Notes: generated from the letters alone by a model not told the origin. A DNA stretch of 64,000 bases from Roseateles sp. YR242 (GCF_900109745.1 NZ_FOAV01000001.1:62001-126000); one strand, 5' to 3'. Positions 25,479 to 34,934 are shown, counted from the stretch's first letter. A program made the numbers and translations.

Positions 25479-26296
25479 CAGCTGCGTTGCTCTCACTGGT
25501 GTTGCGGGTCCGTGGCCCCGGCCGCGTGCTTGCCCGCTTCAATGATGTGCCGCTGGTCTGGGCCGATGCCCATTGGCCTCAGGCCGGTTCAACCCTGCAT
25601 GAATATATGGTGGCCGGCCCCAACCAACTGACGCTGGAGTGGACAGCCAGCCCGCTTCGCCCGGACAGTCGTTCAGGCAGCCACACAGACAATGGCCCCC
25701 ACCGTCGCCAAGACGCTCCTGATGTTCCGTTGGCCAGCGCGCGCGTGTTGTGGGCACATCCTGGTGCTGCCATGACACCGGGAACCTCCCGGACGCTGAT
25801 GGGCTGTGAGTTGCAGGCCCCGACGACCACAGAACGGCCGTGGCCGTGGCTGGCCCGCTCCACACCACAGCCCGCAGCCACTGTCCTGTGCGACCTGCCC
25901 GCCGCCTTTCCACGCTGGCGGTGGCAGGACGCGCCGCGCCTGCGTCCACGGGCCCACCACATCGCGCAGGCCCATGCTGCTTTACGAGCACTGGCCACAG
26001 CGCTGCAGCACGGCAATGCCGCCGTCCTGGCCGACCTTCTGGCCCTCCGCCATCGGGAACTGGCCATGGCCTACCCCGGCCACCCACCGCTGCTGCCACC
26101 CATTGATGGGCTGAAATGGCAGTGGCCTGGTCTTGACGACTTCCGCCTGCTGCCTCAGGCCGGCGGCCGCCTGCACGAGGCCGTGGACCGTCAAGGCCGA
26201 CCCGCCCTGGCCGCCTTTGACCGCCAAGGGCAGCGACAACGGGATTGGCCCCTGCGGCTGGCCTACCTGGATCGACGGTGGACCGTCGTGAGATGA
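25475..26296 (+). CDS. Unrecognised VgrG/PAAR-linked protein, 273 residues
   Basis: The ATG overlaps the preceding stop (ATGA) and the PAAR-like gene starts 3 bp after its TGA. Residues 1-60 look beta-rich and contain LARFNDVPLVW and HEYMVAGPNQLTLEWTA. The rest is Pro/Arg/His-rich, with the HHIAQAHAALRALATALQHGNAAVLADLLALRHRELAMA helical region and a C-terminal FRLLPQAGGRLHEAVDRQGRPALAAFDRQ segment. No signal peptide or TM is seen. I do not recognise the family; tight coupling suggests it works with the 438-residue neighbour and the tip protein, perhaps as its chaperone. Confidence 0.6.
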   Translation: MTAALLSLVLRVRGPGRVLARFNDVPLVWADAHWPQAGSTLHEYMVAGPNQLTLEWTASPLRPDSRSGSHTDNGPHRRQDAPDVPLASARVLWAHPGAAMTPGTSRTLMGCELQAPTTTERPWPWLARSTPQPAATVLCDLPAAFPRWRWQDAPRLRPRAHHIAQAHAALRALATALQHGNAAVLADLLALRHRELAMAYPGHPPLLPPIDGLKWQWPGLDDFRLLPQAGGRLHEAVDRQGRPALAAFDRQGQRQRDWPLRLAYLDRRWTVVR

Positions 26297-26299
26297 CCC

Positions 26300-26686
26300 A
26301 TGCCTCTTCACGTCTGCACTGGCGCCACCCTGGCCTGCACCTTTGGCGCAGCGCCTTCGGTATTCAACGCCACCCCACGCCCGGTGCTGGTCCAACAACG
26401 CCCATTGGGGGTGGTGATGGACCATGTCCCCTTGCTGAATATCCTGCCTTTCGGGGTGTGCACGGCCCCGGCCAATCCGATGGTCATCGCGGCCACCGCC
26501 GCCGCCCTGGGTGCGCCGACCCCCGCGCCGTGTCTGCCGGCCACGCCCGCGCCATGGCTGCCGGGTGTCCCCTCGGTGCTGGTGGGCCAGTTGCCCGCCC
26601 TGGACGAACTCTGCTCGCTGACCTGCCAGTGGGGAGGCGTCATCCGGGTCGTGTTCGCCGGACAGGTCATTCAGCAAATTCCTTGA
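26300..26686 (+). CDS. PAAR-like tip protein (DUF4280-type)
   Basis: A 128-residue protein with a PAAR-like pattern: HVCTGATLACTFGAAPSVFNATP at the start, MDHVPLLNILPFGVCTAPANPMV in the middle, PCLPATPAPW and a final LTCQWGGVIRVVFAGQVI. Conserved Cys residues lie where DUF4280/DUF4150-type PAAR-like proteins place theirs. Such proteins sharpen the VgrG spike and can anchor effectors. The protein is only the tip domain, without fused toxin, so cargo must be separate. It sits 3 bp behind the second unrecognised gene. Confidence 0.75.
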   Translation: MPLHVCTGATLACTFGAAPSVFNATPRPVLVQQRPLGVVMDHVPLLNILPFGVCTAPANPMVIAATAAALGAPTPAPCLPATPAPWLPGVPSVLVGQLPALDELCSLTCQWGGVIRVVFAGQVIQQIP

Positions 26687-26705
26687 ACTTATTGCGACAG
26701 TGCCC

Positions 26706-28070
26706 ATGAATCATCATCTCCCCGTCCTGTGGACTGAAGGGCTGTTCCTGCGGCCTCAGCATTTCCAGCAACAGGACCGCCATCAAGCCTGGCAACTCCG
26801 TCAATGCCTGCGCGCACTCGCACCGTGGCACTGGGGATGGCAGCGGCTGAGCCTGGATGCTTCGGCGTTGCAGATCGGGCGCATCGCCCTGGCTCAGGCC
26901 CAGGGCGTCATGCCCGACGGCGTCGCCTTCGACCTGGGCGCCGGCGACCATGCGCCCGCCGCGCTGACACTGCCCGAGGACCTCCGTGACGAACGCATCG
27001 TCCTGGCCTGGCCGCTGTCGAGGCGAGGCACGCCGGACAGCGATGCCGAAAGCCTCGCTCTGCCGCACCCCGCGTCGCCCCCTGCGGGCCTGCTCCACAC
27101 CCGTTGGCGCACCCAAGAGCTGGAGCTGGCCGACGGCCATGCCTCAACCCTTCGGACAGCCACCATCCAGTTGGGCCGCCCCGACCTCCGGTTGATGCGC
27201 GCCCGCGACTGTGACGAAGGCATGGTGGCGCTGGAGGTCTGCCACGTCATGGAACGTCGGCTGGACCAGCAGGTGCTGCTGGACCCCTCCTACCTGCCGC
27301 CCCTGCTGGATATCCAGGCCCATCCATCGCTCAGCCGGCAGTTGATCGAACTCCATGGCCTGGTGCAACAGCGTGCCCATGTCCTCGCGGAGCGGCTCAG
27401 CGGCCGCAGCGGTCTGCAAACAGCGGAAGTGACCGATTTGCTGTTGCTGTCCACTCTCAACCGTGCCCTGCCGCTCTTGGAGCAATGGTGCGCCAACACC
27501 CCCCTGCATCCGCAGCCGCTCTACCAGGCGTTGTCGGTCCTTCTGGGTGAAATGTCCACCCATGGCGACGCCCGCACGCCAGCGCCACGTGCCCCTTATG
27601 ACCACCACCGGCTGGCTGAATGCTTCATGCCGCTGATGGCCGATCTGCGGCAATCGCTGTCCCAGGTTCTGGAACGCCGTGCGGTGGCCATCCCGCTGAT
27701 CGCGGGCCCGCAGGAGGTGCTGGTGGCCACGCTCGGCGAAACCTCCCTGCTCCAGACGGCCGGATTCGTGCTGACCGTCGAGGCACAGGTCAGCCCTGAG
27801 ACCTTGCGCGCCCGATTCCCCGCTCTGCTCAGGATCGCCAGCGCCGACCGCATCCTGGACCTGCTGCAGTTCCAGTTGCCTGGCGTTCCTGTTCAGCCGC
27901 TGCCAGCCGCGCCGCATCAGTTGCCCTTCCAGGCCGACAAGCTCTACTTCAGCGTCGAAGGCCGTGGGCATCCTCTGTGGGAGGAACTGGCCCAGGCCGG
28001 TACCTTGGCCCTGCACGTCGCGGGCGACCTGCCCGGCCTCGCCCTGCAACTGTGGGCACTGCGACCATGA
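26706..28070 (+). CDS. tssK: T6SS baseplate protein TssK (VasE/ImpJ)
   Basis: A 454-residue protein that connects the baseplate wedges to the TssJLM membrane complex. The opening HHLPVLWTEGLFLRPQHFQQQDR is the signature of TssK, with later conserved stretches PLLEQW, SQVLERRAV and the C-terminal YFSVEGRGHPLWEEL. ATG 26706 is used; an in-frame GTG lies two codons upstream. The final TGA overlaps the ATG of tssL (ATGA), matching the K-L-M order of most T6SS loci. Confidence 0.93.
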   Translation: MNHHLPVLWTEGLFLRPQHFQQQDRHQAWQLRQCLRALAPWHWGWQRLSLDASALQIGRIALAQAQGVMPDGVAFDLGAGDHAPAALTLPEDLRDERIVLAWPLSRRGTPDSDAESLALPHPASPPAGLLHTRWRTQELELADGHASTLRTATIQLGRPDLRLMRARDCDEGMVALEVCHVMERRLDQQVLLDPSYLPPLLDIQAHPSLSRQLIELHGLVQQRAHVLAERLSGRSGLQTAEVTDLLLLSTLNRALPLLEQWCANTPLHPQPLYQALSVLLGEMSTHGDARTPAPRAPYDHHRLAECFMPLMADLRQSLSQVLERRAVAIPLIAGPQEVLVATLGETSLLQTAGFVLTVEAQVSPETLRARFPALLRIASADRILDLLQFQLPGVPVQPLPAAPHQLPFQADKLYFSVEGRGHPLWEELAQAGTLALHVAGDLPGLALQLWALRP

Positions 28071-29422
28071 GCCTCCCCCCCCCTACCGCGCCTGCGGCAC
28101 TGGCCGACCTATGGAATGACCCCACGCTCGACCCGCTGGCCAGGCTGATCGCGCCGGGCAAGACGGCGCAAGGCCCGATGTTCGACACGCTGGCAGACGG
28201 GCGACGGGCCGACGGGCCGGCGAACAGCGACCCATTGACCCACGATCCTGACAATCCGCTGCTGGGGGCCGCCCAGCCGCTGTTGCTGGCGCTGGCGCAA
28301 CTCAGGGCCGGGCTGATGCCTGCCGACGCACAGCTGCTGCGAGATCAGCTCATCGCAGAAGTGCGGCGCTTCCAGCAGGTGGCTGCCCACCGAGGGGTCG
28401 CTGAAGACCTCATCTCGGACGCCAGCCAGCTGCTGTGCACGGCCCTGGACGAAGCGGTCGCTTCCACCCCGTGGGCGCGGGCTGCGGCCTGGGCGTCCCA
28501 CAGCCTGCTGGTGACGCTGCACGGCTTCACCGATGGGGGCGACCGTGTCTTCCTGACGCTGGAGCAAACAGCCCGGGACGCGGACCCTGGACACGCGCTG
28601 CTGCCGCTGTACCGCTGCGTCCTGGCCCTGGGACTGAAGGGTCGTTTCCGCGTGGCACCGCATGGCGAGGAACGCCTGTGCCAACTGAGGCGACGGCTGC
28701 GACAACTGGTCGATCCGGCTCCCGCGGCCGCCGCTGGCCTGTCCCCTACGGGGTTGGGCCTGCGCGCGCCGGAGCGACATTGGCGCCATCAGGTGCCCAT
28801 CTGGGTGATGGCAGTGGCGCTGGCGCTGCTGTGGTGCGTCTGCTTCGCGGTTCAGCGCGCACGCCTGGCGCAGCACGCCGGCCCAGGCTTCAGAAGCCTC
28901 ACCGAATTGCAACTGCCGCCATCGCCACCGTCCAGTTCCCAACCCGACGACATCAGCTCGCCGGTGGTGGATCCCTCACGCGAACAGTTGCAGCACGCAC
29001 TGGCCGATGATGTAGCCCAAGGCCGCCTTGAGCTGGTGTCATCGATAAACCAACTGATCATCCGCCTGCCGGGTGACACCTTCTTTGCTTCAGGCAGCCC
29101 CTCCATCCGACCAGGCCAGGAGGCCTTGCTGAGCCGCGTCGCGGCCGCGCTGGGCCAGGTCCAAGGCACCATCCTGATCAGTGGTCATACCGATGCCCGG
29201 CCCATCAGCAACAGCCAGTTCAGCTCCAACTGGGACCTGTCGCGGGCACGGGCCGAGAACGTACGGAACCTGTTGCTGGACCTGATCCCTTCCAGCCGCC
29301 TCAAGATCCGTGGTCTGGGTGGCATGGATCCGATCGCCGACAACGGCACGGTCGAGGGCCGAGCCAGGAATCGGCGCGTGGATATCACCTTGCTGTCTCC
29401 CATGGACGAGGATCAGCCATGA
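28067..29422 (+). CDS. tssL: T6SS membrane protein TssL with C-terminal OmpA domain
   Basis: A 451-residue fusion. Residues about 65-215 are the DotU/ImpK cytoplasmic domain (PLLLALAQLRAGLMP, CTALDEAVASTPWA, LLPLYRCVLALGLKGRFRV). One TM segment lies at 244-262, followed by a periplasmic linker and an OmpA-type peptidoglycan-binding domain at about 330-450 with the GHTDARP and DLSRARAENVRNLLLD motifs. The OmpA part would hold the membrane complex to the wall, as in extended TssL proteins; this is worth noting because the outer-membrane lipoprotein TssJ is not in the locus. Coupled by ATGA to tssM. Confidence 0.93.
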   Translation: MSLPPPTAPAALADLWNDPTLDPLARLIAPGKTAQGPMFDTLADGRRADGPANSDPLTHDPDNPLLGAAQPLLLALAQLRAGLMPADAQLLRDQLIAEVRRFQQVAAHRGVAEDLISDASQLLCTALDEAVASTPWARAAAWASHSLLVTLHGFTDGGDRVFLTLEQTARDADPGHALLPLYRCVLALGLKGRFRVAPHGEERLCQLRRRLRQLVDPAPAAAAGLSPTGLGLRAPERHWRHQVPIWVMAVALALLWCVCFAVQRARLAQHAGPGFRSLTELQLPPSPPSSSQPDDISSPVVDPSREQLQHALADDVAQGRLELVSSINQLIIRLPGDTFFASGSPSIRPGQEALLSRVAAALGQVQGTILISGHTDARPISNSQFSSNWDLSRARAENVRNLLLDLIPSSRLKIRGLGGMDPIADNGTVEGRARNRRVDITLLSPMDEDQP

Positions 29423-32400
29423 GACAGCGGTCAATGGCATTGCCTTCCAGGGCCTCCTGGTTCTGGTCACTGGCCGGGTTGCTCGTCGCAGCGGCAATCA
29501 CCTGGTGGGCCGGTCCCCTGGTGGTTGTCATGGACCACAGGCCGCTGGACAGCGTGGCCGAACGGTTGACCTTGCTGATGGGGCTGCCTTTGGCAGTCCT
29601 GCTCGCCTATGGATGGGAGCGCTGGCGCGCCACACGCGCACGAGTGCAGTTGATGCGTGACGCCGGCACCACCGGCGACGTCTCCGCTCGAGAACTGTCT
29701 CACCGGTTTCGATTGGCCCTCAAGCAGATCGGAACCCGTGCGGCCGGACAACGCCGCGACGGCATTCCGCACGTGCCCCTGCACGAGCGTCCCTGGTACT
29801 TGATCCTCGGCCCTTCGGGCAGCGGTAAAAGCGCGCTGTTGAAGACCTCCGGGCTGACCGCCGCCACCAGCAGCCCCACTCAGCCGAGCGCCCCTACCCC
29901 GGTGGCCGGTAGCGGCAGCAGCCGCGCCATGGACTGGTGGTTCACCGACGAGGCGGTGCTGTTTGAAACCACCCGTCACCTCACAGCGCTTTCTCAAACT
30001 CCCCCACGGGCTGCGGCGCCCACAGAGGACGACTCGGCAGATACCGCGTCCATGGCCGCGGTAGACGATGCAGCCCTCCAGGGCGGGACCTGGACCCACT
30101 TCCTGAAGCTGCTGCGACGAGCCAGGCCGCGCCGGCCCCTGAACGGCATCATCCTGACGCTGGACATCCAACACCTGCTGCGAGCGGCGCCGCAGGAGCA
30201 GCAAGCCACTGCCCGGCGCATGGCCGGTTGGTTGCATGACATTGAACAGCGCCTGGCCATGGAACTTCCGGTCTGGCTGGTTCTCACCCACCTCGATCGG
30301 CTGGAAGGATTCAACGAAACATTTGCCGCAATGACACCGGCGGAGCGAGGCCAGTGCCTGGGCGTGACGTTGCCCCTGCCGGACCGCCTCCACCTTCGCA
30401 ACGCTCGCAAGGCAGGCAGGTGGTGGCGCACCCGCAGCGCTGGCAGCGCGCCTCCGGCAGGATCCCCACCGGAGGGCTCGATGGCCTCCACAACGGCAGC
30501 TGCTGCGGAGGAGGCCGAAGCCGGTCACTACCGCGATACAGCATCGCCGGTACGCCAGGGGTTGTTGGGACTGGTGCAACGCCTGCAGGCCCACCGGATG
30601 CGTCTCCTGGATGGAGAGGATACAGCGGCGGCGGACCCGGTCGCGGCGAGCCAGGTAGCTGCGGCCCGACTGGCCTTCCCGATGACGGTGCTGGCGATGG
30701 CGGAGCCGCTGGCCCGCTTCGTGGACGTACTGACGGCCCCGATGGAGGACGGCCATTGCGCCCTGCTGCGCGGTCTGTACCTGACCTGCGCCGTCCAGCC
30801 TGGCACCAGGGTACCGACCCTGGATCCGATCAGCCAGGCGCTGCGACAACGGCTGCCTCTCCATCCGAGCACGGCATCATTGGCTCAGTCGTCCATCCCG
30901 TCGTGGGAGGCAGCAGCACAGGGGCCGGGATCCGCATCGAAAGTGACCCCGGAAGCAGCGTCAGCAGCGTTCCCGTCAACGTCAGCGGTGACACCGACAT
31001 CAAAGGTCTATTTCACCCATCAGCTCTGGCGGGATGTCGTCCTGGCCGAGTCATGGCTGGTCACGCAGACGCCCGAGGCTGCTGCCCGGCGGCGCAGGCG
31101 ACGCGCCATCCATTGGGCAGGCCTGCTGACCCTGTTTGGCCTGGCGCTGGGCTACAGCACGGTCAGCTACCTCCATGCCGAGGAACGCATCCGAATCACC
31201 TCCAGCCGTTTACCCACCTTGAAGGCCGCCGTGGCCGCACTGGGCGCTGATGGCCAGCCGGGGACAGCCGGCAGTGCAGACGACGGGTCGGTGCCGGCAC
31301 TGCTTCCCCTGCTGGACGCGCTGAGCGCCATTGCCCATCCGCCGGACGGCGGATGGTCGCAACGTCTCAACCTGTTCGACGAATCTCAGCTGGCCGATGG
31401 CGGCGAGACGGCGTATGAGCGCCTGTTGGCGGAGGCCCTGCTGCCCCGCATACAACGGCGGCTTGCCCAGCGCCTGGCCGACAGTGTGGCGGCCGCAGAA
31501 CTGGAACGACGCGGCACGCCGCCAGCCCGGCGACGCGAGTCTGTCCATGTGGCCTTGCGTGGCTACCTCATGGGCTATCAACATGCACGCTTCAAGCCCA
31601 TGGAGTGGCGCCGCTGGGTCTTGGCGGACCCGGCACCGGGTGTCTCCCCGGAACTGCTGACCCAGCACCTCGATCCGCTGGTGGCGCTTTCCCCGCTGCC
31701 GTCACGCCTGCCACTGGACACATCGCTGGTCCGGCGGGCCCGCGCCCTGCTCACGGCCCGCACGCTGGAAGAACGGGCGCTGTCGCAGCTGGGAGCGGCA
31801 GCGACGGCCAGCGGTGCCCGCGGCCAGTCAGTGATCTCCCTGGCAGGAGATCAGGCGGCTGACGTGTTCGTCCGTGCGAGCGGGCGGCCGCTGACCGCAG
31901 AAATCCCGGCGCTCTTCACCCGGGACGGCTTCCAACGCGCCGTGATGCCCCAATTGCAGGCCATTGCCAGCAAGCTCGTGGATGAAGAGGCTTGGCTCAC
32001 CCACGACAGTGCGCCGCCGGGAACGCCCAGTGCAGCCTCGCTATTGCGCTCCGTGGCCGAGCGCTATGCCCAGGCCTATGCGGATGCCTGGGAGGAAGAC
32101 ATCAGCGACCTTCGTCTGCAACCCGCCATGCCGCTCAAGCGGGCCGCCGCCATCTCCCGGCGCCTGGCCGCTCCGGACTCACCGCTGGCGGCCTACCTGC
32201 ATGCGGTCGCCCGACAGGGCCGGCTCGAACGCGGCGCTCGAGCCACCGCCCCAGGTATCTCCGGGGCCATTGCTTCCGGAGCCTCGGCGTTGACGGCACA
32301 GGCAATGGCCGCCATTGCCTCGGGCGCCGTCGCCGAGGCCACACCGGCTTCCGGCCCGTTGGCAGGTACGCAGCTGGCGCAGGGCGCCACCGCCAATGCC

Positions 32401-33417
32401 CGCATCGTGCTCGAGGTTCAGCGCCGTCTCGCGCCCTGGACCTCCCTGGAGCAAGGTCGGCCCAGCGGCGTTGAACAGGCCATGCAACTCTTCACGGCGG
32501 TGTCGCTGCACTTCAATGCGGTGGAGACGGCGCTCGCAGAGCAGTCGGTGCCTCCAGCGCCAGAGGCGCTGGAAGGGGTGCGGCAGGCGGCCCTTCGGCA
32601 GCCGGAACCCGTCCGGTCGATGCTCACGACCCTGGTGCAGGCGGCGAGGGCCGACCATCAGCGCCTGACGCAGCAGCAATTGCGAACTGCACTGCAACCA
32701 TTGGCCCAACGCTGTTCCCGCATGATCGGTGGCCGCTTCCCGATGGGCCCACTGTCCGCGCCGGACGTTCTGCCCCGGGATTTTTCCCAATGGCTGGGCC
32801 CCGGCGGCGAGCTGGACACTTTCTTCCAGCAACACCTGGCACCGATGGTGGACACCACCCGAAAACCTTGGCGCTTCAAGGATGCTGCTCAGGAGTCTGG
32901 CCAAGCTGCTGCGGGCCGCTCCGGCCGCGCCGCACGGCCCAGCGACCGCCCAAGCGCCGCGGCGACCCATGCGCTGGCGCAGTTCGAGCGGGCTGCGCTC
33001 ATCCGTGACACTTTCTTTAGCGGCCCGGGTGCGCCACCCGGGCTCAAGGGCTCGCTGTTCGTCACCGATTTCACTGGAGGCCTCTCAGAGATGACGATGG
33101 ACCTGGACACCCAACGCCTTCATTGGACCAAGGATGCCGCCACCGCCCTGCCGATCTCGGCGCCAGCCGCAGCCAATGCACCGCCGCTACGCCTGACGAC
33201 GCCCGGCATCGCGCCGCGAACCCTTGCAGGCCCTTGGGCCCTCTTGCGCCTGCTCCGCCAGCAGGGCGCCGCGCCAGGCCAGCGGCCGGAGGAACTGCGC
33301 TTCTCCATGGAATTGGCTGACGGCAAGCGGGCTGCCTTCCTGCTCACGGCCGACAGCACCCAGAACGGCTGGAAGCTGCCGGCACTGGAGCAGTTCAAAT
33401 GCCCGGCCTCCTGGTGA
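29419..33417 (+). CDS. tssM: T6SS membrane protein TssM (IcmF)
   Basis: A 1332-residue IcmF-family protein, at the long end of the family. Two N-terminal TM segments (about 14-38 and 50-66) precede a cytoplasmic NTPase-like domain with an intact Walker A motif GPSGSGKS at 131-138 and ILTLDIQHLL as a Walker-B-like strand. A third TM is near 557-577 (HWAGLLTLFGLALGYSTVSY). The rest is periplasmic, ending in the beta-rich domain that normally contacts TssJ (RFSMELADGKRAAFLLTADST). Several Ala/Thr/Ser-rich inserts occur around residues 350-370 and 500-530. It would span the periplasm and power or gate the system. Confidence 0.93.
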   Translation: MRQRSMALPSRASWFWSLAGLLVAAAITWWAGPLVVVMDHRPLDSVAERLTLLMGLPLAVLLAYGWERWRATRARVQLMRDAGTTGDVSARELSHRFRLALKQIGTRAAGQRRDGIPHVPLHERPWYLILGPSGSGKSALLKTSGLTAATSSPTQPSAPTPVAGSGSSRAMDWWFTDEAVLFETTRHLTALSQTPPRAAAPTEDDSADTASMAAVDDAALQGGTWTHFLKLLRRARPRRPLNGIILTLDIQHLLRAAPQEQQATARRMAGWLHDIEQRLAMELPVWLVLTHLDRLEGFNETFAAMTPAERGQCLGVTLPLPDRLHLRNARKAGRWWRTRSAGSAPPAGSPPEGSMASTTAAAAEEAEAGHYRDTASPVRQGLLGLVQRLQAHRMRLLDGEDTAAADPVAASQVAAARLAFPMTVLAMAEPLARFVDVLTAPMEDGHCALLRGLYLTCAVQPGTRVPTLDPISQALRQRLPLHPSTASLAQSSIPSWEAAAQGPGSASKVTPEAASAAFPSTSAVTPTSKVYFTHQLWRDVVLAESWLVTQTPEAAARRRRRRAIHWAGLLTLFGLALGYSTVSYLHAEERIRITSSRLPTLKAAVAALGADGQPGTAGSADDGSVPALLPLLDALSAIAHPPDGGWSQRLNLFDESQLADGGETAYERLLAEALLPRIQRRLAQRLADSVAAAELERRGTPPARRRESVHVALRGYLMGYQHARFKPMEWRRWVLADPAPGVSPELLTQHLDPLVALSPLPSRLPLDTSLVRRARALLTARTLEERALSQLGAAATASGARGQSVISLAGDQAADVFVRASGRPLTAEIPALFTRDGFQRAVMPQLQAIASKLVDEEAWLTHDSAPPGTPSAASLLRSVAERYAQAYADAWEEDISDLRLQPAMPLKRAAAISRRLAAPDSPLAAYLHAVARQGRLERGARATAPGISGAIASGASALTAQAMAAIASGAVAEATPASGPLAGTQLAQGATANARIVLEVQRRLAPWTSLEQGRPSGVEQAMQLFTAVSLHFNAVETALAEQSVPPAPEALEGVRQAALRQPEPVRSMLTTLVQAARADHQRLTQQQLRTALQPLAQRCSRMIGGRFPMGPLSAPDVLPRDFSQWLGPGGELDTFFQQHLAPMVDTTRKPWRFKDAAQESGQAAAGRSGRAARPSDRPSAAATHALAQFERAALIRDTFFSGPGAPPGLKGSLFVTDFTGGLSEMTMDLDTQRLHWTKDAATALPISAPAAANAPPLRLTTPGIAPRTLAGPWALLRLLRQQGAAPGQRPEELRFSMELADGKRAAFLLTADSTQNGWKLPALEQFKCPASW

Positions 33418-33438
33418 CAGCCCCATCCCGGTTGAACA

Positions 33439-33474
33439 CATCCATTCGCGCATCCATTCGCGCATCCATTCGCC
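33439..33474. repeat. Three tandem 12-bp repeats
   Basis: CATCCATTCGCG occurs three times in a row (last copy ends GCC), followed by related CATTCATCACGCATTC. It lies in the 125-bp spacer between tssM and the TssB/TssC-like gene, the largest gap inside the T6SS locus after those that flank tssA and tssB. Confidence 0.85.
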
Positions 33475-33542
33475 CATTCATCACGCATTCATGCCCCTAT
33501 GCATCACTGCCACGGCCACTGCCACTGCCAGTTCTGACGAAC

Positions 33543-34934
33543 ATGACCACCTCCCCATCCCTCGCCCAGCATTCCCGTGTGGCCATCCTTGGCCACTTCT
33601 CCAGCAGGCCGACCGAATGCGAAGCAAGGCCGCAGGACCGCCCGTACGCCCCGGCGGGCCGACCTGTCCGACCAGACACCCTGGATGATGTTCTGGCCGA
33701 CATCGCGCCCCATCTGCCCGGCACCTCCGCCGTGGCTCGCAGCATGGAGAGCTTCCACCCCGACGCGTTGATGCCCCATCTGATGCCACCGCTTCCGATG
33801 GATGGCGACACGGATGCGGCCTCTGCCTCCCTGCGCCGCCAGTTGCAGGACGCCGGCTTCCAGCGCCTGGAGTGCCACTGGCGCGGCATCGAGTGGTTGC
33901 TGCACCGCCTGGATCCCCCCCGTGCCCCGGCAGTGGTCCTCTTCGACATCAGTGACGCCGCGCTTCGGGAGTCCCTGGATGCGGCGGACGCGACCCGGAG
34001 CCAGCTGCACCGCTGGCTTGTTGAAGAGCCGCAGCAAGAAACTGACGGCAGCTTCAGCTTCATCGTCGCCCTCAGCTGCTTTGAAGCCACGCCAGAGGAC
34101 ATCGCAAGGCTGGGTCGAGCGGCTTCCCTGGCCACGCAGGCAGGGGCCATCTGGCTGACGGCCATCGACAGCCGCCCGCTTGAGCCGATTCATGCCCAGG
34201 CCGCCCCACCCGCAAGTGCCCTGCAAGCCCTTGAAGGCCTGCGGCAGCACCCCGACGCGGCAGCCCTGGCCCTGTTTGCGCCTCCGTTCCTGCTTCGCCA
34301 GCCTTATGGGGCGTGGAGCAACCCGATCGACGCGTTTCCCTTCGAGGAGTGGCATTCAGGCGAGCCAGATCAGGGATTGTTGTGGGGCCACCCCGCCCTG
34401 CTGGCCCTGTGCGCGCTGGGCCAGCATCCATGGAGGGGTAGCTCGGCGGTGGACCGGTTGCCGGTGGTGACCTATGCAGGCCGCTCTGGTGATCGCCTGG
34501 CGTTGCCTTGTACGCAACGACTGATTGACCTTGACACCGCTGGCCGGCTGCAGCGCCTGGGCATTGCTGCGTTGACAGCGCGACGTGGCGAAGGCGTCGT
34601 CAACATTCCCTGGCTGCGGACCATCAACGGCGCCGACCTCGCCGGCGCAGGTACGGCGCGTCAGCAGCCAGCATCGGAGGCGTCATCGGCAACCGCCACG
34701 AGTGATCAACTGAGCGGACATTCGCCCGCGACCACGGACGGGCCCAGTGCTGCGGGGCCCGTAGGCACAGTGGACACATCGGGCGCATCAGTGACATCAG
34801 GCGACTCAAGCATCCCGGCCACAGCAGGCCTCTCAAGCACTTCCGGCACGCCAGTCACGCCCGACACATCGAGCGGCGCCCTCCCTGCCGACATGGACCC
34901 CGAGCTGGCCGCCTTGCTGAAATCGCTCGGGTGA
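33543..34934 (+). CDS. TssB/TssC-like sheath-domain fusion protein
   Basis: A 463-residue protein combining diverged versions of both sheath subunits. Residues 10-80 follow TssB (HSRVAILGHFSSR, RPVRPDTLDDVLADIAPHL, SFHPDALMPHLMPPL). Residues 100-280 follow TssC: GFQRLECHWRGIEWLLHRL matches EFQRLEASWRGLEHLV of the real TssC, and FLLRQPYGAWSNPIDAFPFEE matches FLGRLPYGAATSPVEEFAFEE. The C-terminal half of TssC is missing and replaced by a Ser/Thr/Pro-rich tail (390-450) ending DPELAALLKSLG. It could cap or seed the sheath, or bind TssA. An upstream start at 33399 overlapping tssM exists but encodes repeat-derived sequence; ATG 33543 begins the TssB-like part. Confidence 0.75.
   Translation: MTTSPSLAQHSRVAILGHFSSRPTECEARPQDRPYAPAGRPVRPDTLDDVLADIAPHLPGTSAVARSMESFHPDALMPHLMPPLPMDGDTDAASASLRRQLQDAGFQRLECHWRGIEWLLHRLDPPRAPAVVLFDISDAALRESLDAADATRSQLHRWLVEEPQQETDGSFSFIVALSCFEATPEDIARLGRAASLATQAGAIWLTAIDSRPLEPIHAQAAPPASALQALEGLRQHPDAAALALFAPPFLLRQPYGAWSNPIDAFPFEEWHSGEPDQGLLWGHPALLALCALGQHPWRGSSAVDRLPVVTYAGRSGDRLALPCTQRLIDLDTAGRLQRLGIAALTARRGEGVVNIPWLRTINGADLAGAGTARQQPASEASSATATSDQLSGHSPATTDGPSAAGPVGTVDTSGASVTSGDSSIPATAGLSSTSGTPVTPDTSSGALPADMDPELAALLKSLG

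Noticed and set aside
33399-33542. Longer start of the TssB/TssC-like gene inside tssM
   Set aside because: The added residues come from 12-bp tandem repeats and tssM coding sequence; no similarity to the sheath family.
13073-34934. Locus considered as a contractile prophage or tailocin
   Set aside because: tssK, tssL, tssM, IcmF Walker motif and Hcp tandem are T6SS-specific; no capsid, terminase, lysis or tail-fibre genes.
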